From positions 1,860,001-1,924,000 of the forward strand of contig OY970337.1 in assembly GCA_963717475.1 (NCBI GenBank): a stretch of DNA of 64,000 nt, given 5' to 3'. Under the pieces are notes generated by a model. The model searched no databases. It was given only the letters and a program-made list of their open reading frames with translations, and was not told the DNA's origin. Positions 15,189 to 24,328 of this stretch are shown piece after piece (the stretch's first letter is position 1; the number at the start of each line of letters is the position of its first letter). Source of the DNA: AC-32 sp963717475 (lineage in GTDB: Bacteria > Actinomycetota > Thermoleophilia > Gaiellales > Gaiellaceae). The translations under genes and the position numbers were made by a program.

Positions 15189-17780
15189 ATGCACGGCCTA
15201 CCGACGGGCACGGTCACGCTGCTCTTCACCGACATCGAGGGCTCGACGAGGCTGCTCGAGGAGCTTGGGGACCGCTATGCCACGGTCCTGGCCGACCACC
15301 GGCGTGCCCTGAGAGACGCGTTCGCCGCACACGACGGTGTCGAAGTCGACACCCAGGGCGACGCCTTCTTCTACGCATTCGCGTCTGCGATCGGCGCCGT
15401 CTCGGCGGCTTCGACTGCTCAGCAGGCGCTCTCCGGCGGGCCGGTCCAGGTGCGCATGGGCCTCCATACCGGAGCGCCGATTGCCACGGACGAGGGGTAC
15501 GTCGGCATCGACGTTCACCGTGCTGCCCGCATCTGCGCTGCGGGGCACGGCGGCCAGATCGTCGTCTCGGACTCCACCCGCGAGCTCCTGGAGGACGGGA
15601 CGTTCCACGACCTCGGCGAGCATCGTCTGAAGGATCTGTCCGAGCCGGTGCGCCTCTACCAGATCGGCGACGGCGAGTTCCCGCGCCTGCGCACGATCCA
15701 CCAGACGAACCTGCCCGTCGCGCCGGCGCCGTTCCTGGGCCGCGAGCGCGAGCTCGCCGAGGTGCTCGGGCTGCTCGGGACGAGCCGGATGCTCACGCTT
15801 ACGGGCCCGGGCGGGACGGGGAAGACGAGGCTCGCCGCTCAGGCGGCCGCGGAGTCGGCGGAGCAGTACCCCGGCGGCGTCTGGTGGATCTCGCTCGCCG
15901 CGGTGCGCGATCCGGCACTCGTGCTCGACTCGATCGCCCAGGTGCTCGGCGCGTCGGACGGGCTCGCCGACCACATCGCGGAGAAGGAGCTCCTGCTCCT
16001 TCTGGACAATCTCGAGCAGCTCCTCGACGTGGCGCCCGACCTCGCCGATCTGCTGTCACGCTGCGGCGGGCTGCGGATCCTCGTGACGAGCCGCGAGCCG
16101 CTCCGGATCGCCGCCGAGCAGGAGTACCCGGTGCCGCCGTTCGTGTCCGAGGAGGCTGTCGGCTTCTTCGGCGCGCGAGCGCGCATCGTCGATCCGAACT
16201 TCCAGCAGACCCCGGTCGTGTTAAAGATCTGCAGCCGGCTCGACAACCTGCCGCTGGCTCTCGAGCTCGCGGCGGCGCGCGTCAAGGTGCTCAGCCTCGA
16301 GCAGATCCTGACCCGGCTCGAGCACTCGCTCCAGCTCCTCACGGGAGGTGCGCGCGACGCCCCCGAGCGGCAGCGGACGCTGGCCGCGGCGATCGCGTGG
16401 AGCTACGACCTGCTGAACGACGAGGAGAAGCGTCTGTTCTCGAACCTGTCTGTCTTCGCGGGCGGCTGCACGCTCGAGGCCGGGGAGGAGGTCTGCGGGG
16501 CGGATCTCGACCTGCTCGCCTCACTCGTGGACAAAAGCCTCGTCAGGCACACCGGCGAGCGCTTCTGGCTCCTCGCGACGATCCGCGAGTTCGCCCAGGA
16601 ACGGTTGGACGACCGCGGGGACCGGGCCGACCTGCAGCGCCGCCACGCGGACTACTTCTCCGACCTCGCCCGTCGTGCCGGGGAGGAGCTTCGCGGGCCC
16701 GAGGCCGCTCGCTGGCTGCCAGCGCTCGCGAGCGAGCTCGACAACATCCGTGCGGCGCTGACGTTCTCCATCGAGGGCGGTGACTTCGATGGCGGGTTCG
16801 CGCTGAGCGCCGACCTCTACCGCTTCTGGCTCGCTCAGGGGCGCGCGAGCGAGGGCCGGCGGTGGCTCGACGAGTTCCTAGCGCACGCCACGGACTCCCC
16901 TGGTGCGCTCCGCGGCACTGCGCTCTACCGATCCGGAGACATGGCGCTCTGGCAGGGCGACTACGAGCGTGCCGCAGAGCTCAGCGCCGAGGCGGTGCCC
17001 CTGCTGCGGGAGGCGGGTCTCACCGCGCAGCTCTGCGGCGTACTGACCACGAACGGGTGGGCGGTGGGCGCGCTCGGCGATCGGGAACGGGCCCGTGTCC
17101 TGCTCGAGGAAGCCCTGGCGCTCGCCCGTGAGGAGAGCCTCGACATGGAGATCGCCTCTGCGCTCAACAGCCTCGCCGCGCTGCACAAGCAGCAGGGCGA
17201 GTACAAGCAGGCGCTTCGGTTCAACGAGGAGTGCCTCGAGGTGATCGAGCGTATGGGCGATCCCCTCAACGTCGCAGTCGTCCTCGGAAACGTCGGCGAG
17301 TCCGCCCTCGGTGTCGGCGCCCACGATCGCGCGACCGAGGCTCTCTACCGCAGCCTCGCGCTCGCGCGTGAGCTCGGTGACTCGCGCCAGGCGGAGTGGT
17401 CGCTGGCGCATCTCGCGTTGGCGTCGCTGCTCCAGGGCGACACAAATCGCAGCCGGGAACTGTTCGCCGAGAGTCTGCCGCAGGCCTGGGAGGCACGGGA
17501 CCGGCGCTCGCTCGACGTCTGCTTCCACGGTCTCGCAGGGCTGGCGGCCGACGCCGGGGACGCCGAGTGCGCGGCCCGGCTGTGGGGCGCGGCCGAGTCC
17601 GTGCGCGAGACGCTCGGGGACGACCCGAGCCCGTTCCTGCGGTCGCTCGAGGAGGCGTACCTCGCAAGCGCCCGCGCCGCGCTCGGCGACCGCTACGACG
17701 CCGTCGTGGCCGAAGGGCACGCGCTGGCGCTCGAGGACGCGGTCGTGCTGGCCGGCCTCGACAGCAGCGTCTCGCCATGA
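15189..17780 (+). CDS. Class III nucleotide cyclase domain - ATPase - TPR regulator
   Basis: An 863-residue multidomain protein. Residues 5-165 are a class III adenylate/guanylate cyclase homology domain with both metal aspartates (LFTDIEGST and TQGDAFF). A P-loop ATPase follows (GPGGTGKTRL near residue 202, LLLLDNLEQL as Walker B, LVTSREPL sensor), then winged-helix and TPR-like repeats (about 520-860). Such cyclase-AAA/NB-ARC fusions are frequent in actinobacteria and thought to be signalling ATPases; whether this one makes cAMP is unknown. It starts at an ATG 86 bases after tRNA-Lys. Confidence 0.88.
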   Translation: MHGLPTGTVTLLFTDIEGSTRLLEELGDRYATVLADHRRALRDAFAAHDGVEVDTQGDAFFYAFASAIGAVSAASTAQQALSGGPVQVRMGLHTGAPIATDEGYVGIDVHRAARICAAGHGGQIVVSDSTRELLEDGTFHDLGEHRLKDLSEPVRLYQIGDGEFPRLRTIHQTNLPVAPAPFLGRERELAEVLGLLGTSRMLTLTGPGGTGKTRLAAQAAAESAEQYPGGVWWISLAAVRDPALVLDSIAQVLGASDGLADHIAEKELLLLLDNLEQLLDVAPDLADLLSRCGGLRILVTSREPLRIAAEQEYPVPPFVSEEAVGFFGARARIVDPNFQQTPVVLKICSRLDNLPLALELAAARVKVLSLEQILTRLEHSLQLLTGGARDAPERQRTLAAAIAWSYDLLNDEEKRLFSNLSVFAGGCTLEAGEEVCGADLDLLASLVDKSLVRHTGERFWLLATIREFAQERLDDRGDRADLQRRHADYFSDLARRAGEELRGPEAARWLPALASELDNIRAALTFSIEGGDFDGGFALSADLYRFWLAQGRASEGRRWLDEFLAHATDSPGALRGTALYRSGDMALWQGDYERAAELSAEAVPLLREAGLTAQLCGVLTTNGWAVGALGDRERARVLLEEALALAREESLDMEIASALNSLAALHKQQGEYKQALRFNEECLEVIERMGDPLNVAVVLGNVGESALGVGAHDRATEALYRSLALARELGDSRQAEWSLAHLALASLLQGDTNRSRELFAESLPQAWEARDRRSLDVCFHGLAGLAADAGDAECAARLWGAAESVRETLGDDPSPFLRSLEEAYLASARAALGDRYDAVVAEGHALALEDAVVLAGLDSSVSP

Positions 17781-17892
17781 CGCCCGACCGCTTACGACCG
17801 AGACTTCGCGCGTCGGCTAAGGCGCGCCGCCGGACAGGCGGGCGGCGAACAGTCGCTGCCTGACCTCGAGCGAGTAACGTCAGGCCGAGCGC

Positions 17893-18867
17893 ATGGACTA
17901 CACGAATCTTGGTCGAACCGGTCTGCGCGTCTCGAGGCTCTGCCTTGGGATGATGAGCTTCGGCAAGCACGAGAGCCGCGAATGGGCGCTCGACGAGGCC
18001 GCGGCCGAGCCCATCGTGCGCCGCGCGGTCGAGGGCGGAGTCACGTTCTTCGACACCGCAGACGTCTACAACGGGGGCCAGAGCGAGGTCGTTACCGGCA
18101 GCCTGCTGAAGAAGCTCTTCGGCATGCGCGAGGAGTACGTCGTCGCGACGAAGGTCCACGGGCGGACGATGCCGGGCGAGAACGGGCGCGGGCTCTCGCG
18201 CAAGCACATCCTCGCCTCGATCGACGCGTCGCTCGAGCGGCTGGAACTCGACTACGTCGACCTCTACCAGATCCACCGCTGGGATCCGCTGACGCCGATC
18301 GAGGAGACGATGGAGGCGCTGCACGACGTCGTGAGGGCGGGCAAGGCGCGCTACATCGGGGCGAGCAGCATGTGGGCCTGGCAGTTCGCGAAGGCCCAGC
18401 GCGTCGCGCCGACCCGGTTCGTCTCGATGCAGAACCACTACAACCTCGTCTACCGCGAGGAGGAGCGGGAGATGATCCCGCAGTGCATCGACCAGGGCGT
18501 GGCGGTGGTTCCGTGGAGCCCACTCGCCCGAGGGCTGCTGGCGGGTACCCGGACACGCGAGGGCGAACGGCTCACAACGCGCGCCCAAAGCGACCCCTTC
18601 GGGGACAGCCTCTACACGCCCGAGGTGGACTTCGCCGTCGTCGACCGTGCCTCGGAGGTCGCCGCCGATCGCGGCGTCCCGACGGCGCAGGTCGCCCTTG
18701 CCTGGCTGCTGCACAAGCCCGGCGTCACCGCGCCGATCGTCGGCGCGACGAGAGCCGAGCACCTCGACGACGCGCTTGCGGCCGAGGAGCTCGCGCTCAG
18801 TGACGAGGAGATCGCGCGGCTCGAGGAGCCGTACGTCCCGCACAAGGTCTCGGGCATCACGATCTAG
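17893..18867 (+). CDS. Aldo/keto reductase
   Basis: A 324-residue NADPH-dependent TIM-barrel oxidoreductase. The catalytic tetrad is visible: Asp and Tyr in DTADVYNGGQSE, Lys in VATKVHG, His in LYQIHRWD. The C-terminal GVTAPIVGATRAEHLDDAL binds the cofactor. It resembles the YajO/IolS-like group; substrate unknown. Confidence 0.93.
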   Translation: MDYTNLGRTGLRVSRLCLGMMSFGKHESREWALDEAAAEPIVRRAVEGGVTFFDTADVYNGGQSEVVTGSLLKKLFGMREEYVVATKVHGRTMPGENGRGLSRKHILASIDASLERLELDYVDLYQIHRWDPLTPIEETMEALHDVVRAGKARYIGASSMWAWQFAKAQRVAPTRFVSMQNHYNLVYREEEREMIPQCIDQGVAVVPWSPLARGLLAGTRTREGERLTTRAQSDPFGDSLYTPEVDFAVVDRASEVAADRGVPTAQVALAWLLHKPGVTAPIVGATRAEHLDDALAAEELALSDEEIARLEEPYVPHKVSGITI

Positions 18868-18929
18868 TCGCGCCGTGAACAGATCTCGCCTGGGCGAGTG
18901 TTCAATGACGGAGGACCGCCGCTGCGGGG

Positions 18930-19211
18930 CTAAGCCCCGATCATCTCGTGGACAGGGAACTCCTTGATGTCTGGTGGACCCTGCGGCTCGGTTCCTGCCG
19001 CCGCCATTCCTTCCGCGATCCGTGGTGCGAAGGCGTCGAAGTCAGCGCGCGACTCCCAGAAGTCGATGATTCCCCAACCACCGTCGATCGGCCCCGAAGC
19101 GTGAAAGAGCAGCCCGTTCGGCCGCGTCCGATCGGGGTTGACCTGGTCGTGTACACGGTCGAACTGCTCTTCGGTGATTCCCGCGAGCTTGATGCGAATG
19201 CCGACAGCCAT
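18930..19211 (-). CDS. Small dimeric alpha/beta-barrel-type protein
   Basis: A 93-residue protein starting MAVGIRIKLAGITEEQFDRVHDQV with IDFWESRADFDAFAPRI, a pattern seen in small ferredoxin-like proteins related to antibiotic-biosynthesis monooxygenases. Function unknown. The 18868-18929 gap before it holds nothing I recognise. Confidence 0.7.
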   Translation of the reverse strand: MAVGIRIKLAGITEEQFDRVHDQVNPDRTRPNGLLFHASGPIDGGWGIIDFWESRADFDAFAPRIAEGMAAAGTEPQGPPDIKEFPVHEMIGA

Positions 19212-19421
19212 CGCGAACCCACTTTCATTGAAAGCAAGACCCCTCCCGGCGAGTCTCGCAGTTCCGGTATGTCACGCGCTGACGTGAGCGATCGTCTCGA
19301 TTGCGCGAGGCCTGCGCGCCGGATTATCACCCGGACCGGATGATGTTCCTTCCGCCCAGAGGATGGTTCACTAAGCGCGCTCCCTACGCGCAGCTCTCCT
19401 TCCCAGGAGCAAGGAGTCGTC

Positions 19422-19448
19422 ATGGCTGAACGGACCCTTGATCGGTAG
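19422..19448 (+). other. Eight-codon mini-ORF (possible leader peptide)
   Basis: An ATG preceded at good spacing by AAGGAG opens an eight-codon frame (MAERTLDR, then TAG) that ends 7 bases before the ATG of the large membrane protein. It could be a translated leader or the relic of an older start. The 19212-19421 stretch before it is divergent promoter space with no gene seen. Confidence 0.35.
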
Positions 19449-19455
19449 CAGGAGC

Positions 19456-21378
19456 ATGAGGCGCCTCGCCCTGTTGACCGTTCTCGGGGCCGCAGCGCTC
19501 GTCCTGGTGCCGGCAGCAGCGGCCGACCCGGCGCAGGAGGCGGCGCTCGCCCAGCGGTACGCGCCTGTCGTGAGGCTCGTCGCCCACACCGATTGCGCGC
19601 CCGGAAAGCCCTACCAGCCGATCAACGTCAACCTGCTCTTCGGCGAGCCCACCGTGGCGCTGCGCGGGCCCTGGGGGCCCGCCGACCTCGTCAAGATCGG
19701 CCCGACTGCGAAGGACCTCTCGAAAGGTCTCTTCGACTACCACCTCGACTTCCCGGGGAGCGCGCTCGCGCCGGGCTGCGACTACCTGCGCTGGGAGCGG
19801 AGACTCGTCGAGGGCCAGAGCCCCGTCGTCTACGCGCACGTCGCAACCGACGCCGAGCGGCCGGGGAAGCTCGCGCTCCAGTACTGGCTCTTCTACGTCT
19901 TCAACGACTGGAACAACCTGCACGAGGGCGACTGGGAGATGATCCAGCTCGTCTTCGACGCCTCGACGCCGGCCCAGGCGCTGAAGCAGGCGCCGACCGA
20001 GGTCGGATACAGCCAGCACGAGGGAGCGGAGCGGGCCGCCTGGACCGACGACAAGCTCGAGCGGGTCGACGGGACGCATCCCGTCGTGCACCCGGCCGCG
20101 GGATCGCACGCGAACTTCTACGGCGAGTCGCTCTACCTCGGCAGCTCTGCCGAGCAGGGCGTCGGCTGTGACGACACGCGCGCGCCGACATTGGACATCC
20201 ATCCGACGGTCGAGACGATCCCGAGCGACCCCGCGCAAGCGCGGGCGGACTTCCCCTGGATCGCGTTCGAGGGCCGCTGGGGCGAGCTGCAGCCGGCGTT
20301 CTTCAACGGCCCGACGGGGCCGAACCTCAAGACCCAGTGGACCGAGCCGATCCGCTGGTCGGAGGGATGGCGCGACCGGAGCTACACGGTTCCCGGGGGG
20401 AGCGCGTTCGGGTCCGGCGCGACCGACTCCTTCTGCGGCGTCATCCAGCACGGCTCGCGGGCGCTCGTCCGGCTCATCGACCAGCCGGTGGCGTTCGGCC
20501 TCGTGCTGGCGGGTCTCGCCCTGCTCGTGGTCATCCTGATCTCGCGGGCGACGTGGCGGCCCACCGCTCCACTCCGCCTGGCGCACCGGCGGTCCTGGGG
20601 CCAGATCCTGTCGGCCTCGGGGCGGATGTACGTCCGGCGGATCCCTCTCTTCGTCGGGATCGGTCTCGTCGTCATTCCGATCTCGCTGCTCATCTCGCTC
20701 CTGCAGGCACTGGTCCTGCACGCGACCGGCATCCTCGGCGTCCAGACGGGCGGTGAGAACAACGGGCTTCTTGCGCTCCTCGTCCTGGCGATCGGAACCG
20801 CGTTGACGCTGCTCGGCCTCGGGCTCGTTCAGGCCGCTACTGCGCAAGCTCTGGTCAGGATCGACGAGGGCCGGCCGGTCGGGCCTGTCGGCGCCTATCG
20901 CCTCGCCGCCGGCAGCACCGCGCCGCTGCTTGGAGCGCTGGTGGTGGCTTCCGTCGTCGTCTCGCTGCTCGCGAGCTCGATCTTCCTGATCCCGATCGCG
21001 GTGTGGCTGGCCGGCCGGTGGGCGCTGATCGCGCCCGCGATCGAGCTCGAGGACCTGTCGGCGGCCAGGGCCTTGCGCCGCAGCGGCCGGCTCGTGAGGA
21101 GACGATGGCTCAAAGTCGCCTCGCTGATCGTTGCGGGCGGAGCCCTGGTCGTGGTCGCCGGCCCCCTGATCGGCGTGCTGCTCATCCTCGGCACCGACGC
21201 GCCCTTCTGGCTCGTGAACGTCATCGCCGGGTTCGTCTATGCGATCGCGATGCCGTTCGTCGCGCTGACCACCGCGTACGCGTACTTCGACGCCCGGACC
21301 CGCCGCGCGCTCGAGGGCGAGAGCGAGAGCAGCGCACTGCCTGCGGAGATCGAGCTCTCGCCGGCGATCGAGGGTTGA
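19456..21378 (+). CDS. Secreted Vps62-like domain fused to a membrane domain
   Basis: About 640 residues. A signal peptide (LALLTVLGAAALVLVPAAAA) leads to an extracytoplasmic domain with NDWNNLHEGDWEMIQLVF and HPAAGSHANFYG, similar to Vps62-related proteins. From about residue 335 it becomes a membrane protein of about seven helices with RSWGQILSASGRMYVRR, a pattern of DUF-type glycerophosphoryl/YciC-like membrane domains. ATG 19456 is chosen (GGAG upstream); TTG 19438 is also in frame. Function unknown. Confidence 0.75.
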   Translation: MRRLALLTVLGAAALVLVPAAAADPAQEAALAQRYAPVVRLVAHTDCAPGKPYQPINVNLLFGEPTVALRGPWGPADLVKIGPTAKDLSKGLFDYHLDFPGSALAPGCDYLRWERRLVEGQSPVVYAHVATDAERPGKLALQYWLFYVFNDWNNLHEGDWEMIQLVFDASTPAQALKQAPTEVGYSQHEGAERAAWTDDKLERVDGTHPVVHPAAGSHANFYGESLYLGSSAEQGVGCDDTRAPTLDIHPTVETIPSDPAQARADFPWIAFEGRWGELQPAFFNGPTGPNLKTQWTEPIRWSEGWRDRSYTVPGGSAFGSGATDSFCGVIQHGSRALVRLIDQPVAFGLVLAGLALLVVILISRATWRPTAPLRLAHRRSWGQILSASGRMYVRRIPLFVGIGLVVIPISLLISLLQALVLHATGILGVQTGGENNGLLALLVLAIGTALTLLGLGLVQAATAQALVRIDEGRPVGPVGAYRLAAGSTAPLLGALVVASVVVSLLASSIFLIPIAVWLAGRWALIAPAIELEDLSAARALRRSGRLVRRRWLKVASLIVAGGALVVVAGPLIGVLLILGTDAPFWLVNVIAGFVYAIAMPFVALTTAYAYFDARTRRALEGESESSALPAEIELSPAIEG

Positions 21379-21381
21379 CCC

Positions 21382-22263
21382 GTGGCCGATGCCCGCAAGC
21401 CGCTCGAGCCGCCGGTGACGGGCAGGCGCGCCCGCCTGACCGAGCGGGCGAGCCTGGTCCGAGCGCACGCAGACGAGGCACGCGCGCGCCACTCCTCGCT
21501 CGACTTCGGGGCCCGGCTCGTCGAGCGGGACTCGGCCATCGGAGGCGGGCTGCTCGCGGGTGCGCTCGCCTATCGGCTGTTCGTCCTTCTGCTCCCGACG
21601 ACTCTCCTGCTCGTCTCGGGCCTCGGCCTCTACGCGGGAACCGTGGACGAAAGCCCGAGCAAGGTCGTCAAGGAGGCCGGCCTGCACGGGCTGTTCGCTT
21701 CGGAAGTGTCCGCCTCGGCCTCTGGCCGCCACCGCGGCATCGTCTTCCTGCTGATGGTTCCGGCCGTCCTCTATGCGATGGTCGCCCTCTACCGCGCGAT
21801 CGCGAAGGTGCACGCGATTGCCTGGCACGGCTCGGGCCGCCGCGCCCGGATCACCCGGAGAGGCGTGGCCGTATTCGCGGGGGCGCTCCTGCTCCAGGTC
21901 GTCGCGCTGCAGATCGTGGGCTGGGTCCGCCGGAACGACCAGGTCGGCGGTCTCGGCGCGCTACTCGTGTACCTCCTGCTCGCGAGCGGCGCCTGGCTCG
22001 CGGTCGCCGCGCAGCTTCCCCACCGCGACGTTCGGTGGCCGCGGCTCCTTCCCGGGGCGCTCTTGTTCGGCGTCGGGCTGCTGTTCGTGAACATCTTCAA
22101 CATCTACGTCACGACCCGCCTCGTCGAGAACCGCGCCGACACCTACGGCGCCCTCGGGATCGCCACCGCGCTTCTCTTCTCGCTGGTGCTGGTCGGCCGC
22201 CTGATCGTCGTCTCCGCAGAGCTCAACGCGTCGCTGAGCGAACCGCCCGCGCGGAGGCCGTAA
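21382..22263 (+). CDS. YihY/BrkB-like membrane protein
   Basis: A 293-residue inner-membrane protein from GTG, 3 bases after the previous stop, so probably co-transcribed. A soluble N-terminus is followed by about six hydrophobic helices; the ALAYRLFVLLLPTTLLL helix and the FVNIFNIYVTTRLVENRADTYGALG segment match the YihY/UPF0761 family. Function unknown. Confidence 0.82.
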   Translation: MADARKPLEPPVTGRRARLTERASLVRAHADEARARHSSLDFGARLVERDSAIGGGLLAGALAYRLFVLLLPTTLLLVSGLGLYAGTVDESPSKVVKEAGLHGLFASEVSASASGRHRGIVFLLMVPAVLYAMVALYRAIAKVHAIAWHGSGRRARITRRGVAVFAGALLLQVVALQIVGWVRRNDQVGGLGALLVYLLLASGAWLAVAAQLPHRDVRWPRLLPGALLFGVGLLFVNIFNIYVTTRLVENRADTYGALGIATALLFSLVLVGRLIVVSAELNASLSEPPARRP

Positions 22264-22273
22264 CCTGGGCGCC

Positions 22274-22834
22274 ATGGCGACCTCGGCGCTGCAGGCGCTG
22301 CCGCTCGAAGAGGCGCTCGAGCACATCAACGTGCCGAGCTACCTGATCGACGCGACCGGGATCATCCGCTGGGTGAATCCGGCCGCGCAGGGGCTCGTCG
22401 GCGACGTCAGAGGCCGCCAGTTCACTTCCGTCGTCGCGCCCGAGGAGACCAGGCGCGCCCGGGAGCTGTTCGCGCGAAAGATCGTCGGCGGGGCCAGCGT
22501 CACCGACGCCGCGGTCGTGCTGATCGACCCCGACGGTGATCGGATCGGCGTGGAGGTGAGCTCGGTGCCGCTCTACAACGGCGAGCATGTGGTCGGCGTC
22601 TTCGGACAGGTCTCAGGCCTGGTCGAGGAGCCTCACGAGCATCCCGACTTGCACCTCACACCCCGTCAGTCGGAGGTCCTCGAGCTGCTCGAGCGCGGGC
22701 GATCGACGAACCAGATCGCCGAAGAGCTGCAGCTGAGCACCGAGACGGTGCGCAACCACATCCGGCGCCTCCTCCGCGCCGTCGGGGCGCACTCGCGCCT
22801 GGAAGCGGTCGCCATCGCGAATCACGCGCACTAA
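22274..22834 (+). CDS. PAS-domain LuxR-type transcriptional regulator
   Basis: A 186-residue regulator. A PAS sensor (about residues 10-115, with IDATGIIRWVNPAAQGLVG) is followed by a LuxR/FixJ helix-turn-helix (LTPRQSEVLELLERGRSTNQIAEELQLSTETVRNHIRR). There is no receiver domain, so the PAS ligand probably controls DNA binding directly. It begins 10 bases after the YihY-like gene. Confidence 0.9.
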   Translation: MATSALQALPLEEALEHINVPSYLIDATGIIRWVNPAAQGLVGDVRGRQFTSVVAPEETRRARELFARKIVGGASVTDAAVVLIDPDGDRIGVEVSSVPLYNGEHVVGVFGQVSGLVEEPHEHPDLHLTPRQSEVLELLERGRSTNQIAEELQLSTETVRNHIRRLLRAVGAHSRLEAVAIANHAH

Positions 22835-22837
22835 CCG

Positions 22838-23527
22838 TCAGCTGAAAAAGCCGGAGAGGGCATCACCGATGAGTTTCGCGCCGATGATGAGGAAGAGCAG
22901 GCCCATGATCACGGCGCTGTAGCGCGCCATCCAGCCTCTTAGGCCTTCCAGCAGGTCTAGCGACCGCTCTCCGAGGGCGAGAGCGAGAACGAGCGGACTA
23001 AGCACACCGGCGGATGCGACGAGCGCGAAGCCGAGTAGAACTGCGACTTCTCGGCCCGCCGAGAGACCCACCTCGGCGATCTCGGCGGCGGCAGCGGCGG
23101 TCAACAGCACGTTCTTGGGGTTGAGCGCAGAAAGCGCAAAGCCGACTCCGCCGGCCTTCGCGATCGTGAACTCGTCGATGGCGCGCATCCAGCCCGGCGT
23201 CGGTGTCTCCTGGCCTCCGCTCGGACGGCCGCGCCACTGCCTGACCGCCGCCGCCACAAGGAGCAGGCCGAGGCCGAGGAGCAGCACGTTCATCCAGTTC
23301 GCGGGCTCACCGTTGTCGCTCGCATCCGCGGCGCCGGCGAGCACGAGCACGATCCCACCCACCGCGAAGAGGCCGATACACCAGCTGAGGGCGTAGGCCG
23401 CGCCCTTCGCCGTTCCTCGATCGGAGCCGAGCAGGAGCACGGCCACGATGATCGGGACTGGAAAGACTGCGACGGCGACGGCCAGCGGGAGGATGTCTCC
23501 TAGCGCCTGGCCCACGCTCCGAAACAT
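22838..23527 (-). CDS. GAP/LysE-superfamily membrane transporter
   Basis: A 229-residue protein with six hydrophobic helices, including LPLAVAVAVFPVPIIVAVLLL at the start and GFALSALNPKNVLLT, the conserved NPK motif of the GAP (Sap) group of the LysE superfamily. Substrate unknown; actinobacterial relatives handle lipids. It converges on the PAS-LuxR gene with a 3-base gap. Confidence 0.82.
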   Translation of the reverse strand: MFRSVGQALGDILPLAVAVAVFPVPIIVAVLLLGSDRGTAKGAAYALSWCIGLFAVGGIVLVLAGAADASDNGEPANWMNVLLLGLGLLLVAAAVRQWRGRPSGGQETPTPGWMRAIDEFTIAKAGGVGFALSALNPKNVLLTAAAAAEIAEVGLSAGREVAVLLGFALVASAGVLSPLVLALALGERSLDLLEGLRGWMARYSAVIMGLLFLIIGAKLIGDALSGFFS

Positions 23528-23656
23528 AAGTGGTCTTGCAGGCCGCGAGCCCGGGTGGGATACTCGAAGTGGTTTGGCCGACTGACCTCATCCGTGAGTG
23601 ACGCCGATTGCTGACTTGGCGATCGGCGGTTCAACTTTGGAAAGGAATGAGGTCTC

Positions 23657-24250
23657 ATGCGGATTCATCCGAAGCGGTCATCTCTTGCACGGGTCATTGC
23701 AGTCGTGGCCCTCTCCAGCGCTGCTGTTGCCGTCCTTGCTGGGTGCGGCGGAAACAAGGCCACCGATTCGATCTCCACGTCACCGGCAGCAGCTCCGCCT
23801 ACGACGGCCCGGCAGTCGTTCGTGTCGGACCTGTACGGCTACTCCGTCGATTCCTGGACGGGAACGTCCGCCGAAACGGCGTGGGACGGCACCGGCTCGC
23901 CCGGCGACGGCGACCCGACAGTCGACACCTTGTCCGGCCCGGAGTTTCAGCGGGCGTTTGCGTTCGCCGGCACGACGAAAGCGACGCTGAAGAGTTTCGT
24001 CGCCAAGGGCCGAAGAACGAACGCGCAGCAACGCGGTTGCCCGGCGAAGCCGGAGAAGACGGAGTCCACGACCATCGACGGAGAGCCGGCAATCATCGAC
24101 GAGCTGCATTGCGGAGTGTTCGCCCTGAGCGCGACCACCATTCACGACGGGCACGTCTACGTCTTCTTCACCTACGACCAGCCCGGGAAGGAAGCGGAGA
24201 TGCGGCGCTGGTTTCGTTCGCTCGTCAAGGCCGTCTCGTTTAGCGCGTAG
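23657..24250 (+). CDS. Putative lipoprotein
   Basis: A 197-residue protein with lipobox AVLAGC at about residues 26-31, then a Ser/Thr/Pro linker and a compact domain with two cysteines (RGCPAK, LHCGVF). Expected on the outer membrane face. A GGAATGAGG ribosome site precedes the ATG. No family recognised. A strong hairpin follows at 24262. Confidence 0.78.
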   Translation: MRIHPKRSSLARVIAVVALSSAAVAVLAGCGGNKATDSISTSPAAAPPTTARQSFVSDLYGYSVDSWTGTSAETAWDGTGSPGDGDPTVDTLSGPEFQRAFAFAGTTKATLKSFVAKGRRTNAQQRGCPAKPEKTESTTIDGEPAIIDELHCGVFALSATTIHDGHVYVFFTYDQPGKEAEMRRWFRSLVKAVSFSA

Positions 24251-24261
24251 TCACCCGGAAG

Positions 24262-24295
24262 CGAAGGGCCGCGCTGACTCCGGCGCGGCCCTTCG
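24262..24295 (+). terminator. Hairpin terminator
   Basis: A perfect 13-bp inverted repeat (CGAAGGGCCGCGC / GCGCGGCCCTTCG) with an 8-base loop, 12 bases after the lipoprotein stop and 34 bases before the alcohol dehydrogenase start. There is no long T run. Confidence 0.8.
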
Positions 24296-24328
24296 TTACG
24301 GCGGTGACAGTCCCACTAGGATCGGTTC

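Noticed and set aside
15189..17780. Defence island
   Set aside because: The STAND-like ATPase stands among housekeeping genes and tRNAs, with no nuclease, methylase or other defence gene in the neighbourhood.
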